The notes beneath the pieces are model-generated. The model saw only the letters and a program-made list of their open reading frames with translations. It was not told the DNA's origin and did not search any database. The position numbers and the translations under genes were made by a program. 46,769 nucleotides of DNA. Origin: a virus. Positions 37,425 through 45,852 of the stretch are shown here, piece by piece (within the stretch, counting starts at the first letter, position 1; each line of letters begins with the position of its first letter). The DNA is taken from positions 1 to 46,769 of the IMG/VR virus record IMGVR_UViG_3300030098_006380; one strand, given 5' to 3'.

Positions 37425-37960
37425 AATCTAATCTAGTATATGCCGAGGAGCTTAAAAAAGCTATGATGTATTTGTCGGAGCAAGAAGATACCTTGTTTCT
37501 TGGGCAAAGTATGGAATATGGCGGTATTGCTATAGCAAACTCGTTTGATTGTATTGATTCATCCAAAAAGATTGAAATGCCAGTAGCAGAAAACTTACAA
37601 CTCGGTCTGTCGACAGGATTGGCGTTGACCGGTTACGTGCCCGTATCGGTTTATCCACGGTGGAATTTTCTTCTGTTAGCCGCAGATCAGCTTGTGAATC
37701 ATTTGGATAAAATATCTGAAATGACCAATGAGCAGTACATGCCCAAAGTGATTATTCGGGTTGCTGTGGGGGTTCGCTCACCCATAGATCCGCAAGAACA
37801 ACATGTAGGCGACTTTACGGAAGGTTTTAAAAAGATTGTAAAAAACATCAATATCGTTAAACTTGATAAAGCAGAAGATGTGCTTCCTGAATATAAAAAA
37901 GCGTATGAACGAACTGATGGAATTTCAACTATTCTTGTAGAAGAACATCAATTTGCGTGA
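37421..37960 (+). CDS. TPP-dependent enzyme β-subunit-like (split)
   Basis: TTG start overlapping the previous TGA (TTGA). The 179-aa product matches the pyrimidine-binding domain of E1β: FLGQSMEYGGIA, RPVAENLQLGLSTGLAL-like (here MPVAENLQLGLSTGLALTGY), VSVYPRWNFLLLAADQL, with the Glu of VAEN as the likely activator of TPP. The usual C-terminal transketolase domain is absent (ends at HQFA). It would form the active site together with the 36816 product. Substrate unknown; likely a sugar or keto-acid. Confidence 0.85.
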   Translation: MKSNLVYAEELKKAMMYLSEQEDTLFLGQSMEYGGIAIANSFDCIDSSKKIEMPVAENLQLGLSTGLALTGYVPVSVYPRWNFLLLAADQLVNHLDKISEMTNEQYMPKVIIRVAVGVRSPIDPQEQHVGDFTEGFKKIVKNINIVKLDKAEDVLPEYKKAYERTDGISTILVEEHQFA

Positions 37961-37968
37961 GGCATTAA

Positions 37969-38871
37969 GTGAAGATTCTTTTTGTAAGCAATAAGACTTA
38001 TCGTGGCCAACTTGACGGCTGCTGGTGGTATTTCTATATACCCCTTCAGAAGTTGGGACACGAGACTTATTTTTACGATACTGTGGAGCCTGACGAGAAA
38101 AGCTTAAATAAAGTTATAGAACAATTTCGACCTGACCTTATTTTTTGTATACTGACAGGTGACGCTAATATCGCACCTTGCGAGCCATGGAATGACTTGT
38201 TAGCAGAGACACAGAGCGGCCGTACCAAAACGTTTAATTGGTTTTGTGATGACACGTGGAGGTTCGACACTTTTTCTAAAGTTGCATGCGCCTATTTCAC
38301 AATATGCTCCACGCCGGAAAGAGATCATTTACAAAAGTATAAAAATCTTGGATACCAGAACATTATAGTTGGAAACTGGCATTCATATTCTGAGTATTTT
38401 AATCCCGTGCCAATGCACAACAGGAGTTATGCGGTATCTTTTATCGGCGCACCCACTCCATCAAGAATGCGGTTTTTTAATGAATCTTTGATACCTATCG
38501 AGTTTCTCACGCAACTTTCCCAAAAGCAGCTTTTTGAGGCTCATAGTCAAACTCAAATAGGAGTCAACTTGTCGGTTAACGATAATGATCCTCAAGGTGG
38601 AACACAGATGAAACAACGTATGTTTGAAATACCTGCAGGAGGGGGCGCACTTCTTACCCAATATCATCCCGGAATCGAAGAATACTATAAAATAGACGAA
38701 GAAATCATGACTTTTGAGAACGTCGATGAGTTTACCGAAAAGGCTATTTTTTTACTTTCTGATGAGAAAAAGCTGGATTCTGTGGCCAGCGCCGGCCACA
38801 AGAGATTCTTGAAAGATCATAACTCTCCTATTAGATTACAAAAAGTATTATCGGAGATAATGGCCATATGA
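37969..38871 (+). CDS. CgeB-like glycosyltransferase
   Basis: GTG start. The 300-aa product has ILFVSNKTYRGQLDGCWWYF, FCDDTWRFDTFSKVACAYFT, YAVSFIGAPTPSRM and QMKQRMFEIPAGGGALLT with FENVDEFTEKA, which is the pattern of CgeB/spore-maturation glycosyltransferases. GT-B fold without an obvious DxD. It follows the split TPP enzyme and precedes an SDR epimerase, so it may use the sugar made there. Confidence 0.85.
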   Translation: MKILFVSNKTYRGQLDGCWWYFYIPLQKLGHETYFYDTVEPDEKSLNKVIEQFRPDLIFCILTGDANIAPCEPWNDLLAETQSGRTKTFNWFCDDTWRFDTFSKVACAYFTICSTPERDHLQKYKNLGYQNIIVGNWHSYSEYFNPVPMHNRSYAVSFIGAPTPSRMRFFNESLIPIEFLTQLSQKQLFEAHSQTQIGVNLSVNDNDPQGGTQMKQRMFEIPAGGGALLTQYHPGIEEYYKIDEEIMTFENVDEFTEKAIFLLSDEKKLDSVASAGHKRFLKDHNSPIRLQKVLSEIMAI

Positions 38872-39716
38872 ATATTTTGATTACGGGCAAAAACGGTTTT
38901 CTTGCAAAAGAGATAACCTCCTATTACAAAGACAGGGCTGACGTCAATCTTATATTGACTGATCGAAAGACCCTTGACCCTCGCTGTTTTTTGGCTGTGA
39001 AGGATTTCTTTGACAATAATAAAATCGATATTGTTATTCATGCCGCCGTGAGGGGAGGAAAAAGAGGACATCATCCTGATATCGCGGATATATTCGACAA
39101 CCTTTCCATGTTTCAAAACCTCACAAGGTTTTCGGACAAGTTCCAGATCATGTTTAACTTTGGATCTGGTGCAGAGTTTGATAGGGCGCGCATAATCGAT
39201 AGTCTCTCGGAAGACCGAATACAAGATGTTTTACCCAGCGACTACTATGGTTTGGCAAAAAATCTAATGTCTCGCCAAATAGTGAGCCTACAAAGCAATA
39301 TTTATAATCTCCGGCTCTTTGGGTGCTTTGGTGTGTACGAAGAACCCCAACGTCTTTTTCGCGCATGTTACGAAAACTTTCACCAAAGAAGAGATGCTGA
39401 AATACACCGGGATAAATATATGGATTATTTTTATGCTCAGGATGTTGGACGGGTGATGGATCATATTATTCAACATCATGGGAAAAAATTACCAAGAGAC
39501 ATCAATCTGTGTTATAATGAAAAATATACCCTGAGTCAATATGCTCAGAAAATTAAACAATTGACAAAAACCGATTGCTGCGTTATAATACACAATAAAG
39601 ACTTGGACGCTCCATATACGGGCGACCATGCGGTTTTAGAGTCACTTGGTATTGAAGACTTGACAGGCCTAGAAGGAGGATTAAACGAATGTCTGACAAA
39701 ATGGAGAAAATCCTAG
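38868..39716 (+). CDS. NAD(P)-dependent sugar epimerase/dehydratase (SDR)
   Basis: A 282-aa extended SDR protein: ILITGKNGFLAKEI (the G-x-x-G-x-x-[GA] nucleotide motif), IVIHAAVRGG, FGSGAEFD and SDYYGLAKNLM (Y-x-x-x-K catalytic pair). It differs in detail from the neighbouring RmlB-like and Fcl-like SDRs, which makes its reaction unclear; reduction or epimerisation of a 4-keto sugar next to RfbH would fit. ATGA overlap at 38868. Confidence 0.88.
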   Translation: MNILITGKNGFLAKEITSYYKDRADVNLILTDRKTLDPRCFLAVKDFFDNNKIDIVIHAAVRGGKRGHHPDIADIFDNLSMFQNLTRFSDKFQIMFNFGSGAEFDRARIIDSLSEDRIQDVLPSDYYGLAKNLMSRQIVSLQSNIYNLRLFGCFGVYEEPQRLFRACYENFHQRRDAEIHRDKYMDYFYAQDVGRVMDHIIQHHGKKLPRDINLCYNEKYTLSQYAQKIKQLTKTDCCVIIHNKDLDAPYTGDHAVLESLGIEDLTGLEGGLNECLTKWRKS

Positions 39717-41026
39717 AACTAGTATCTGAATATATTTCAGACAAAACACAAGGTGAACAGTGGACACCGGGTGAAGATTGGGTTGCATATTCAGGCCCGG
39801 TTTTTGATCAAGAAGAGTATTTAGCCGCTGTCAAACAAATTTTAGATGGCTGGATGATTTTCGGGAAGAATGCCCGAGAGTTTGAAAAGGTTTTCCCCGC
39901 TAAGCTAGGGAAACTGTACGGCTCTTTGACCAATTCGGGATCTTCCGCAAACCTTCTGATGGTCGCGACAACAAAGTCAAGAAGATTCCAAAAACAACTA
40001 AAAGATGGAGACAAAGTTATCACACCTGTGGTTTGTTTTCCAACCACCATTAATCCGCTCATTCAGCATAACTTGATTCCTGTTTTTGTTGATGTTGAGT
40101 TACCCAGTGTCAACTTGGACTTAGACAAGGTGGAGGAAGCCCTAGAGGCCGATCCCAGCATTCGTGGCATTATGTTCGCTCATGTCTTAGGAAATCCTCC
40201 AGACATGGATAGATTGATGGCCTTAGTGAAGAAATATGATCTAGTGTTCTTGGAAGATGCTTGTGATGCTTTGGGTTCTTACTACGACGGCAAAAAGCTC
40301 GGTTCGTATGGGGATATGTCCACGTGCTCCTTTTTTCCGGCACACCACATGACAATGGGTGAAGGTGGCTTTATTGCCACAAATAGTCAGCGAACACGCA
40401 CAATATTGGCGAGTATACGAGACTGGGGCCGAGCCTGCTACTGCAATACGCAGAAACCGGGGAATGTAACAAGTGGAACTGCGTGCGGTAATCGATTTAA
40501 AAACTGGCTACCGGGCCTTAAGGATGCGGTTTATGATCATCGATATGTGTTCGACGAGATTGGGTATAACCTAAAACCCTTAGATATGCAGGCTGCTATG
40601 GGCTTACAGCAAGTTAAGAAGCTTCCAATGCTCGATAAGGCCCGTCGAGAAAACTTTGTGAAACTCAAAGAGATTTTTGAACCATATAGTCAATACTTCC
40701 ACATGCCCGAAGCTACCGAGAAGGCTGACCCGTGCTGGTTTGCATTTTTGTTAACAATTCGAGACGATGCACCGTTTGGAAGGGCGGATATTGTATCTCA
40801 CCTTGAAGATGCTAAGATTCAGACACGCTCTTATTTTTCTGGAAACATCCTAGCTCACCCGGGATACATTCATCTCGCTGAAGAATATGGAGATATGGAT
40901 GTGACATTTCCCAATGCACAGTTGGTGACAACCAATTCGTTTTTCTTGGGCACCTATGTCGGCTTAACAGACGAGAAGATGCAATACATCAAGGAAGCTG
41001 TAGACCGCTTTTTCGAGGGTGTGTGA
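39689..41026 (+). CDS. rfbH: RfbH-type PMP/[2Fe-2S] sugar 3-dehydratase
   Basis: A 445-aa DegT-family protein in which the PLP lysine is replaced by His: FFPAH-H220-MTMGEGG, as in CDP-4-keto-6-deoxyglucose 3-dehydratase (E1/RfbH). The cluster cysteines are also there: C192 (EDACDALGS), then exactly 57 residues to C250, C252 (ACYC), and C266. E1 of Yersinia has C-x57-C-x-C-x7-C; here the last gap is 13. The enzyme removes the 3-OH of a 4-keto sugar and needs electrons from a reductase or ferredoxin. Ribosome site AGGAGG at 39676-39681. A ferredoxin is encoded at 22210. Confidence 0.93.
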   Translation: MSDKMEKILELVSEYISDKTQGEQWTPGEDWVAYSGPVFDQEEYLAAVKQILDGWMIFGKNAREFEKVFPAKLGKLYGSLTNSGSSANLLMVATTKSRRFQKQLKDGDKVITPVVCFPTTINPLIQHNLIPVFVDVELPSVNLDLDKVEEALEADPSIRGIMFAHVLGNPPDMDRLMALVKKYDLVFLEDACDALGSYYDGKKLGSYGDMSTCSFFPAHHMTMGEGGFIATNSQRTRTILASIRDWGRACYCNTQKPGNVTSGTACGNRFKNWLPGLKDAVYDHRYVFDEIGYNLKPLDMQAAMGLQQVKKLPMLDKARRENFVKLKEIFEPYSQYFHMPEATEKADPCWFAFLLTIRDDAPFGRADIVSHLEDAKIQTRSYFSGNILAHPGYIHLAEEYGDMDVTFPNAQLVTTNSFFLGTYVGLTDEKMQYIKEAVDRFFEGV

Positions 41027-41976
41027 TGAAGCTTGTGTATGTTACAGGCTGCTTGGGGTTCATCGGTTCCTATGTAACCAGAAAGTGCTTAGAAAGAGGT
41101 TGGAAAGTATACGGAGTCGATAAAGAGACTTATGTAGCTAACACCTCGTTGCTGCAAGAGTTTTTGCAGCATGATAACTTTGAGTATTTAAATGTCGATA
41201 TTAAAGATTTAACTCACTTATATGATTGTGACTACGTCATAAATACCGCTGCCGAATCACACGTTGGTAACAGCATCATCAGCAGCAAAGAGTTTGTTGA
41301 CAGCAATGTTGTAGGTGTTCAAAATCTGCTTGATCTTGTAAGAAACAAGCCAGTCAATTGCAATAGGCGCCCAATATTCTTTCACTTTAGTACAGATGAG
41401 GTATACGGCGACATTGTAGAGGGAGAGCATACTGAGTCGGATATATTACATCCAAGCAATCCATATTCAGCAGCAAAGGCTGCAGCGGACATGCTTGTGC
41501 TAGCTTGGGCAAGAACATACGATTTAGAGTATATAATCTTACGACCCACCAATAACTACGGCATCGGCCAGTATCCAGAGAAGCTCATCCCCCTTTCAGT
41601 CAAAAATCTCATGAGAGATAAGAAAATTAGACTGCACAACGCCGGCACACCAGTCCGCAACTGGCTGCATGCTGATGACACGGCAGAAGCAGTCATGGCT
41701 ATAATCGACGCTGGTGCCACAAACGAAGTGTTTAACGTTGCTGGTGGTTTTGAACAAAAGAACATTGATACCGTATTGAAGGTTATTGAGCACTTTCATG
41801 AGTCTGAATATAAATGGGAAGATCACGTGGACTTCTCTTACTCGCGAGAAGGGCAAGATGTGAGGTACGCTTTAAATGATGATAAGCTGAGAGCCCTCGG
41901 GTGGACTCCTAAGCGAGTTTTCGCCGATGAGATTGGCGATATTGTAAAATATTATAAGGAAAATTTTATATGGTAA
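41026..41976 (+). CDS. dTDP/NDP-sugar 4,6-dehydratase-like SDR
   Basis: ATG 41026 overlaps the rfbH stop (GTGTGATG); GTG 41023 is an alternative. The 316-aa product has VTGCLGFIGSYVTRK, STDEVYGDIVEGEH, NPYSAAKAAADML (Y-x-x-x-K) and RPTNNYGIGQYPEKLIP, all RmlB-type motifs, with VRNWLHADDTAEAV later. RmlB makes dTDP-4-keto-6-deoxyglucose; the CDP version (RfbG) would make the substrate of RfbH. Which nucleotide is used is not visible. Next gene overlaps by one base. Confidence 0.9.
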   Translation: MKLVYVTGCLGFIGSYVTRKCLERGWKVYGVDKETYVANTSLLQEFLQHDNFEYLNVDIKDLTHLYDCDYVINTAAESHVGNSIISSKEFVDSNVVGVQNLLDLVRNKPVNCNRRPIFFHFSTDEVYGDIVEGEHTESDILHPSNPYSAAKAAADMLVLAWARTYDLEYIILRPTNNYGIGQYPEKLIPLSVKNLMRDKKIRLHNAGTPVRNWLHADDTAEAVMAIIDAGATNEVFNVAGGFEQKNIDTVLKVIEHFHESEYKWEDHVDFSYSREGQDVRYALNDDKLRALGWTPKRVFADEIGDIVKYYKENFIW

Positions 41977-42878
41977 TGTCAAAAACAGTATTAGTTACGG
42001 GCGGCTCGGGATTTGTCGGCCAGCGCTTGAAACTTCAACAGCCTTATTGGACCTACATCTCTTCTGAAGATTGTGATCTTACCTCGGCTGAACAAGTCGC
42101 GGACTTGTATGCCACAATTAAGCCGGATGCTGTTGTGCATCTAGCTGCAAGAGTGGGAGGAATAAAGGATAACATCAATAATCAGGCTGATTTTTATCAC
42201 TTGAATACTATGATGAACACCAATGTTTTACATGAGGCTCACAAGGCCGACATTCCGCGCGTCCTCTCCTCGCTGAGCACGTGCGCCTACCCAGAAGATT
42301 TGAATAACTTTCCATTTACTGAAGACGACTTTTTCGGCGGCCCGCCCGCACAAACAAACTTTTCATACGGAATGACAAAGAGAATGTTGCATGTTGCATC
42401 CTGTGCTTATCGCACTCAATATGGATTAAACTATTCAACTTTTTGTCCTTCTAATATATATGGTCCCGGAGATCACTTTGGGGCCGAAGGATCACACTTT
42501 GTGGCGGCCCTCGTACATAAGGTATGTTCAGCCAAGCATGCCGGCACAATTGAGCTGTGGGGTAGCGGTCTGCCGCTCCGACAGCAGCTATATGTCGATG
42601 ACTTGTGTAAAATTATTCCCCTTCTTTTGCAAAATCACAACAGTGAGTTGCCTGTTATTGTGAGTCCACCGGAGAATCTTTCGATTCTCGACCTCGCTAG
42701 AACTTTAACTGAACAACTTGACAAAAATGTGAGATTATCATTTAATGGAAAGATGGACGGGCAATTTAGAAAAGATGGCTCCAATCAAGAGCTTATGAAG
42801 CTTATCGGGCCATTTAAATTTACATCTTTCAAGGAAGGGGTAATGAAAACTTATAACTGGTATTCGGAGAATAAATAA
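41976..42878 (+). CDS. fcl: GDP-L-fucose synthase-like (Fcl)
   Basis: The start is ATG 41976 ([15 protein letters not shown] overlap); ATG 41970 is in frame. The 300-aa product has [34 protein letters not shown] (the S-x-S-x-C-x-YP of Fcl), [11 protein letters not shown] (Y-x-x-x-K), and IYGPGDHFG. Fcl epimerises at C3/C5 and reduces C4 of GDP-4-keto-6-deoxymannose to give GDP-L-fucose, with NADPH. It directly precedes Gmd, which makes its substrate. Confidence 0.94.
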   Translation: MSKTVLVTGGSGFVGQRLKLQQPYWTYISSEDCDLTSAEQVADLYATIKPDAVVHLAARVGGIKDNINNQADFYHLNTMMNTNVLHEAHKADIPRVLSSLSTCAYPEDLNNFPFTEDDFFGGPPAQTNFSYGMTKRMLHVASCAYRTQYGLNYSTFCPSNIYGPGDHFGAEGSHFVAALVHKVCSAKHAGTIELWGSGLPLRQQLYVDDLCKIIPLLLQNHNSELPVIVSPPENLSILDLARTLTEQLDKNVRLSFNGKMDGQFRKDGSNQELMKLIGPFKFTSFKEGVMKTYNWYSENK

Positions 42879-42879
42879 T

Positions 42880-43869
42880 ATGCAAGAAAAACAAAAAACA
42901 GCACTCGTCACGGGTGTGACTGGTCAGGATGGCTCCTATCTGGCTGATCTCTTATTAGAGAAGGGCTACAATGTTGTTGCTGTTAAGCGCCGCACATCCC
43001 TCATTAGCACTGACAGGATTAATCACATATTTGACGATCCCGATAAGGTGGTAGATTTTACCCTAACCTACGGTAATATGATAGACTCGGGGAATATTCA
43101 TAGAATTTTAATGAAATATAAGCCTGATGAGATTTATAACTTAGCTGCTCAGTCGCACGTGCGCGTATCTTTTGATACTCCCGAAGAAACAGCTGAAATC
43201 GTTGGTATGGGGACTTTGCGCTTGCTTGAAGCCGCCAGAAATGTTTGCCCGAATGTAAAAATCTACCAAGCCTCGTCTTCTGAGATGTTTGGCGACAACC
43301 CTGAAAATCCTCAATCCGAGGCCACGCGCCTGATGCCGGCTTCTCCTTATGCTTGTGCAAAAGTATTCGCCCACAACATCTGTCGAAACTATAGAGAAAG
43401 TTATGGGATGCATATTTCTAGCGGTATCCTTTTTAATCATGAATCTCCGCGCCGCGGCGAAACCTTTGTTACGCGAAAGATTACAAGAGCCGCTGCCCGC
43501 ATCCGCCTCGGATTACAGGATAAGCTGTACCTTGGCAACCTTGAGGCTAAGAGAGATTGGGGGTTCGCAGGAGATTATGTAGAAGCCATGTGGCTAATGC
43601 TGCAACAAGAAAAGCCAGATGATTATGTCATTGCAACTGGTGAAACGCACTCTGTCGAGGAGTTTTTACACGAGGTGTTTGATTATGCTGGTCTTGACGT
43701 TGGAAAGTATGTAGAGATTGATGAACGCCTTTTTAGGCCCCACGAAGTTCCATTGTTATTAGGAGATCCCACAAAGGCGAGAGAAAAGCTCGGCTGGGAA
43801 CCGAGAGTCAAGTTTAAAGAACTTGCCCGCATGATGTACGACGAGGATCTTAAGACAATTGTCAGGTGA
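42880..43869 (+). CDS. gmd: GDP-mannose 4,6-dehydratase
   Basis: A 329-aa protein with near-textbook Gmd motifs: [66 protein letters not shown] (Y-x-x-x-K), [19 protein letters not shown] and [20 protein letters not shown]. It turns GDP-mannose into GDP-4-keto-6-deoxymannose, the substrate of Fcl upstream. PMM at 23473 supplies mannose-1-phosphate; a guanylyltransferase is not seen in the window. Last gene of the glycan block, overlapping a small-barrel gene at its 3' end. Confidence 0.97.
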   Translation: MQEKQKTALVTGVTGQDGSYLADLLLEKGYNVVAVKRRTSLISTDRINHIFDDPDKVVDFTLTYGNMIDSGNIHRILMKYKPDEIYNLAAQSHVRVSFDTPEETAEIVGMGTLRLLEAARNVCPNVKIYQASSSEMFGDNPENPQSEATRLMPASPYACAKVFAHNICRNYRESYGMHISSGILFNHESPRRGETFVTRKITRAAARIRLGLQDKLYLGNLEAKRDWGFAGDYVEAMWLMLQQEKPDDYVIATGETHSVEEFLHEVFDYAGLDVGKYVEIDERLFRPHEVPLLLGDPTKAREKLGWEPRVKFKELARMMYDEDLKTIVR

Positions 43870-44095
43870 CGAATCGAACATAAAAGTGGGTGATATAGTT
43901 AAGTGGTGGACGCGTTACGCGGACGATATTGTACATGAAGGTGGAACAGGAATGGTTTTAAACGTAAATAAGTTTGAATATTGGTCGCCCATGAGTGACG
44001 ACACCATAGAGTACTTAAACTTTGACGTATACAGATTTAAATTTAATGATATAATGTCTATAAATCAAAGAGATATAGAAATCTTAAAGGAGTAA
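43859..44095 (+). CDS. small SH3-barrel-like protein, 78 aa
   Basis: TTG 43859 lies in the end of gmd; the true start could be slightly downstream but no ATG is near. The core is [37 protein letters not shown] and a terminal [11 protein letters not shown] strand. It is the clearest VGDIVKWW member of the small-barrel family of the window. AAGGAG follows and leads to 44098. Function unknown. Confidence 0.7.
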   Translation: MSGDESNIKVGDIVKWWTRYADDIVHEGGTGMVLNVNKFEYWSPMSDDTIEYLNFDVYRFKFNDIMSINQRDIEILKE

Positions 44096-44097
44096 AG

Positions 44098-44304
44098 ATG
44101 CAATTATCAAATCAAGCACTGGGAGCTATCATGATGGCTCTGCAGGAATCTTTGTTAAACGAGTTGGACATCGTTCCAATCCTTAGTGGGTTTAACTTAA
44201 CGGAGACAGACGATGGTCTAGTGGTAGAAAACCCACCCACCGTTCGTTTTAGTGATAACTCAGAAATCACACCAGAAGATTTAGAGAAGCTTGCGGCCCG
44301 CTAA
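44098..44304 (+). CDS. conserved small phage protein, 68 aa
   Basis: AAGGAG precedes the ATG. The product (MQLSNQALGAIMMALQESLLNE ... LNELDIVPILSGFNL, DDGLVVENPPTVRF) matches in layout a short protein I recall between the FmdB-like and upstream genes in marine T4-like phages. A helix is followed by a β-hairpin and an acidic end. Function unknown. TAATG coupling with the next gene. Confidence 0.75.
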   Translation: MQLSNQALGAIMMALQESLLNELDIVPILSGFNLTETDDGLVVENPPTVRFSDNSEITPEDLEKLAAR

Positions 44305-44567
44305 TGCCCATTTTTTCTTATCGTTGCTCAGAATGTGACGAAATCACCAAGGCAATGCACTTAATCGGAGAAGATTTAACTGATTGTCCTCAGTGTGGAA
44401 AAGAAAATAGTTTATCTAAAATGCTTACAACACCTTTCGCCCAAAAGAAAAGGGCGCCCAATCCGTCTAAAACGGGAGACTTGACTAAGAAATTTATCGA
44501 AGAAAATAGAAAAATCTTAGAACAGCAAAAAAGCGAAGTAAAAGAGAGGGTACATGACGACTCTTGA
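44304..44567 (+). CDS. FmdB-type zinc-ribbon protein
   Basis: An 87-aa protein. MPIFSYRCSECDEI and DCPQCGKENS give two C-x-x-C pairs of a zinc ribbon of the FmdB type. The C-terminal half is basic and helical (KKFIEENRKILEQQKSEVKER). These proteins may bind nucleic acid or act as regulators; the role in phages is unknown. Overlaps the next gene by 14 nt. Lies just before the late sigma factor gene, which is a common context. Confidence 0.88.
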   Translation: MPIFSYRCSECDEITKAMHLIGEDLTDCPQCGKENSLSKMLTTPFAQKKRAPNPSKTGDLTKKFIEENRKILEQQKSEVKERVHDDS

Positions 44568-44889
44568 AATAATCTTAGCCGTTATCCTTTTGCTTTCTAT
44601 TATTCTTAATATTGCTTTAGGTTATTATGTTCGAACCGCAATCGTCCGTTTATTGAGTATATCTGAAGAGATGTACGATTTTAAAGAGATGGTTGATTCA
44701 TTCTCTACTCACGTTGAAAATGTATATGAGTTAGAAATGTTTTACGGAGATGATACTCTTGGCGCGCTTATGGAGCACGCCCGGTCTTTCAATGAACAAT
44801 TGGAGACCTTTGAATATATTTATGGACTAATAGAAGAAGATGCCGAACCCGAAGCCGACGACACCGAAGAAGAAACGACGCAGTCGTAA
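44554..44889 (+). CDS. membrane-anchored acidic protein, 111 aa
   Basis: One N-terminal transmembrane helix (LEIILAVILLLSIILNIALGYYV, about residues 4-26) followed by a soluble helical part (SEEMYDFKEMVDSF, NEQLETFEYIYGLIEED) and a very acidic tail. Cytoplasmic domain likely. I recall the same order (zinc ribbon, membrane protein, gp55) in marine T4-like phages. Function unknown. The end overlaps the sigma factor gene by 50 nt in another frame. Confidence 0.8.
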   Translation: MTTLEIILAVILLLSIILNIALGYYVRTAIVRLLSISEEMYDFKEMVDSFSTHVENVYELEMFYGDDTLGALMEHARSFNEQLETFEYIYGLIEEDAEPEADDTEEETTQS

Positions 44890-45556
44890 AAAAAATCACT
44901 ACTTTACTAAAGATCACGAAGATGCAATAATTAGATATTGTCAAACTCAATGCATTCGCGAGAGGACTGATCTGTATGTTAAGTGGATAGAACCAGCCTT
45001 TAATGAAATGGTTGACAAAATAGTTTTTACTTATAAGTTTACCAACTTACCAAATATAGATTCTTTGAGAGACGAGTGTAAGATTTGGTTGATGACAATC
45101 TTAGACAAGTATGACCCTTCCAAAGGTTCAAAGGCCTTTTCATATTTCAGTGTCATTACTAAAAACTGGTTTATTCATAAAGTTAAGCGCCAACAAAGAA
45201 AAAACAGAACAGAAGTAAATTTTGACAACTTAGCCAAGAACTACGAAGAACAGTATTTGTCAACGACAGAATCGTATATAACAGAGAGAGAGGAAAATGA
45301 GTTCTGGAACCTGTTCTACCAAGAACTCAAATCGTGGGATACAACTCAAATGAAAGAGAACGATCTGAAGGTATATCAGGCTATTTGCGTTCTTTTCGAT
45401 TCTAAAGATGATATTCAAATTTTTAACAAGAAGGCTATTTATTTATACCTTCGTGAGATTACAGGCTTAAACACGAAACAAATCGTGAACTCTCTTAAGA
45501 AGTTTAAAAAGAAATATTATTATTTCACGCAAAATTGGAACAACGGCGCATTATGA
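44840..45556 (+). CDS. gp55-like late-transcription sigma factor
   Basis: A 238-aa protein with a basic N-terminus (PKPTTPKKKRRSRKKN) and a region-2-like core: LRDECKIWLMTILDKYDPSKGSKAFSYF, with FSYFSVITKNWFIHKVKR. The DKYDP-x-KG-x-x-AFSYF pattern is the one seen in T4 gp55 and its marine relatives. gp55 replaces host sigma70 and directs polymerase to late promoters, with the sliding clamp. The N-terminal Lys/Arg stretch comes from the out-of-frame overlap with the membrane gene upstream. The next gene overlaps its stop (ATGA). Confidence 0.9.
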   Translation: MPNPKPTTPKKKRRSRKKNHYFTKDHEDAIIRYCQTQCIRERTDLYVKWIEPAFNEMVDKIVFTYKFTNLPNIDSLRDECKIWLMTILDKYDPSKGSKAFSYFSVITKNWFIHKVKRQQRKNRTEVNFDNLAKNYEEQYLSTTESYITEREENEFWNLFYQELKSWDTTQMKENDLKVYQAICVLFDSKDDIQIFNKKAIYLYLREITGLNTKQIVNSLKKFKKKYYYFTQNWNNGAL

Positions 45557-45852
45557 AAAAAAACGATCTAGATTCACTCATTGATGAGGCCTTGGATAAC
45601 ATCCGAGGAGATCGTAAAGCTGCGAGGGAATTCCTAAATGAGATAGCCAACTGTATTGCTACCGCGCCCGATGAAAATAAGTATTTGAGCCCAGTTGCAG
45701 CTAAACACATAGAAACCTTACAGCGTTCGAACGAACAGCTTGTAAAAATTATCTCAATCCAAAAGAAGGATCAAAGCACCTCTTTTGAGCTTTCTGAAGA
45801 AGACAAAGACAATATTTTTAACATGATTCAAGGAGAAGCGGCAGATGGCTAA
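45553..45852 (+). CDS. small helical phage protein, 99 aa
   Basis: ATG 45553 overlaps the sigma stop (ATGA); a TTG at 45535 is rejected. The product is charged and helical: KKNDLDSLIDEALDNIRGDR, ARFLNEIANCI-type helix (REFLNEIANCIATAPD), then LQRSNEQLVKIISIQKK. Reminiscent of conserved small proteins next to baseplate genes, in which the helix order is kept. It may be a regulator or assembly factor. Function unknown. Confidence 0.75.
   Translation: MKKNDLDSLIDEALDNIRGDRKAAREFLNEIANCIATAPDENKYLSPVAAKHIETLQRSNEQLVKIISIQKKDQSTSFELSEEDKDNIFNMIQGEAADG

Noticed and set aside
30605-43869. Host O-antigen cluster rather than phage
   Set aside because: The block is flanked on both sides by phage genes in the same direction with the same overlapping style, and it shares the small-barrel gene family at its end (43859). 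A chimeric assembly cannot be excluded without read data.
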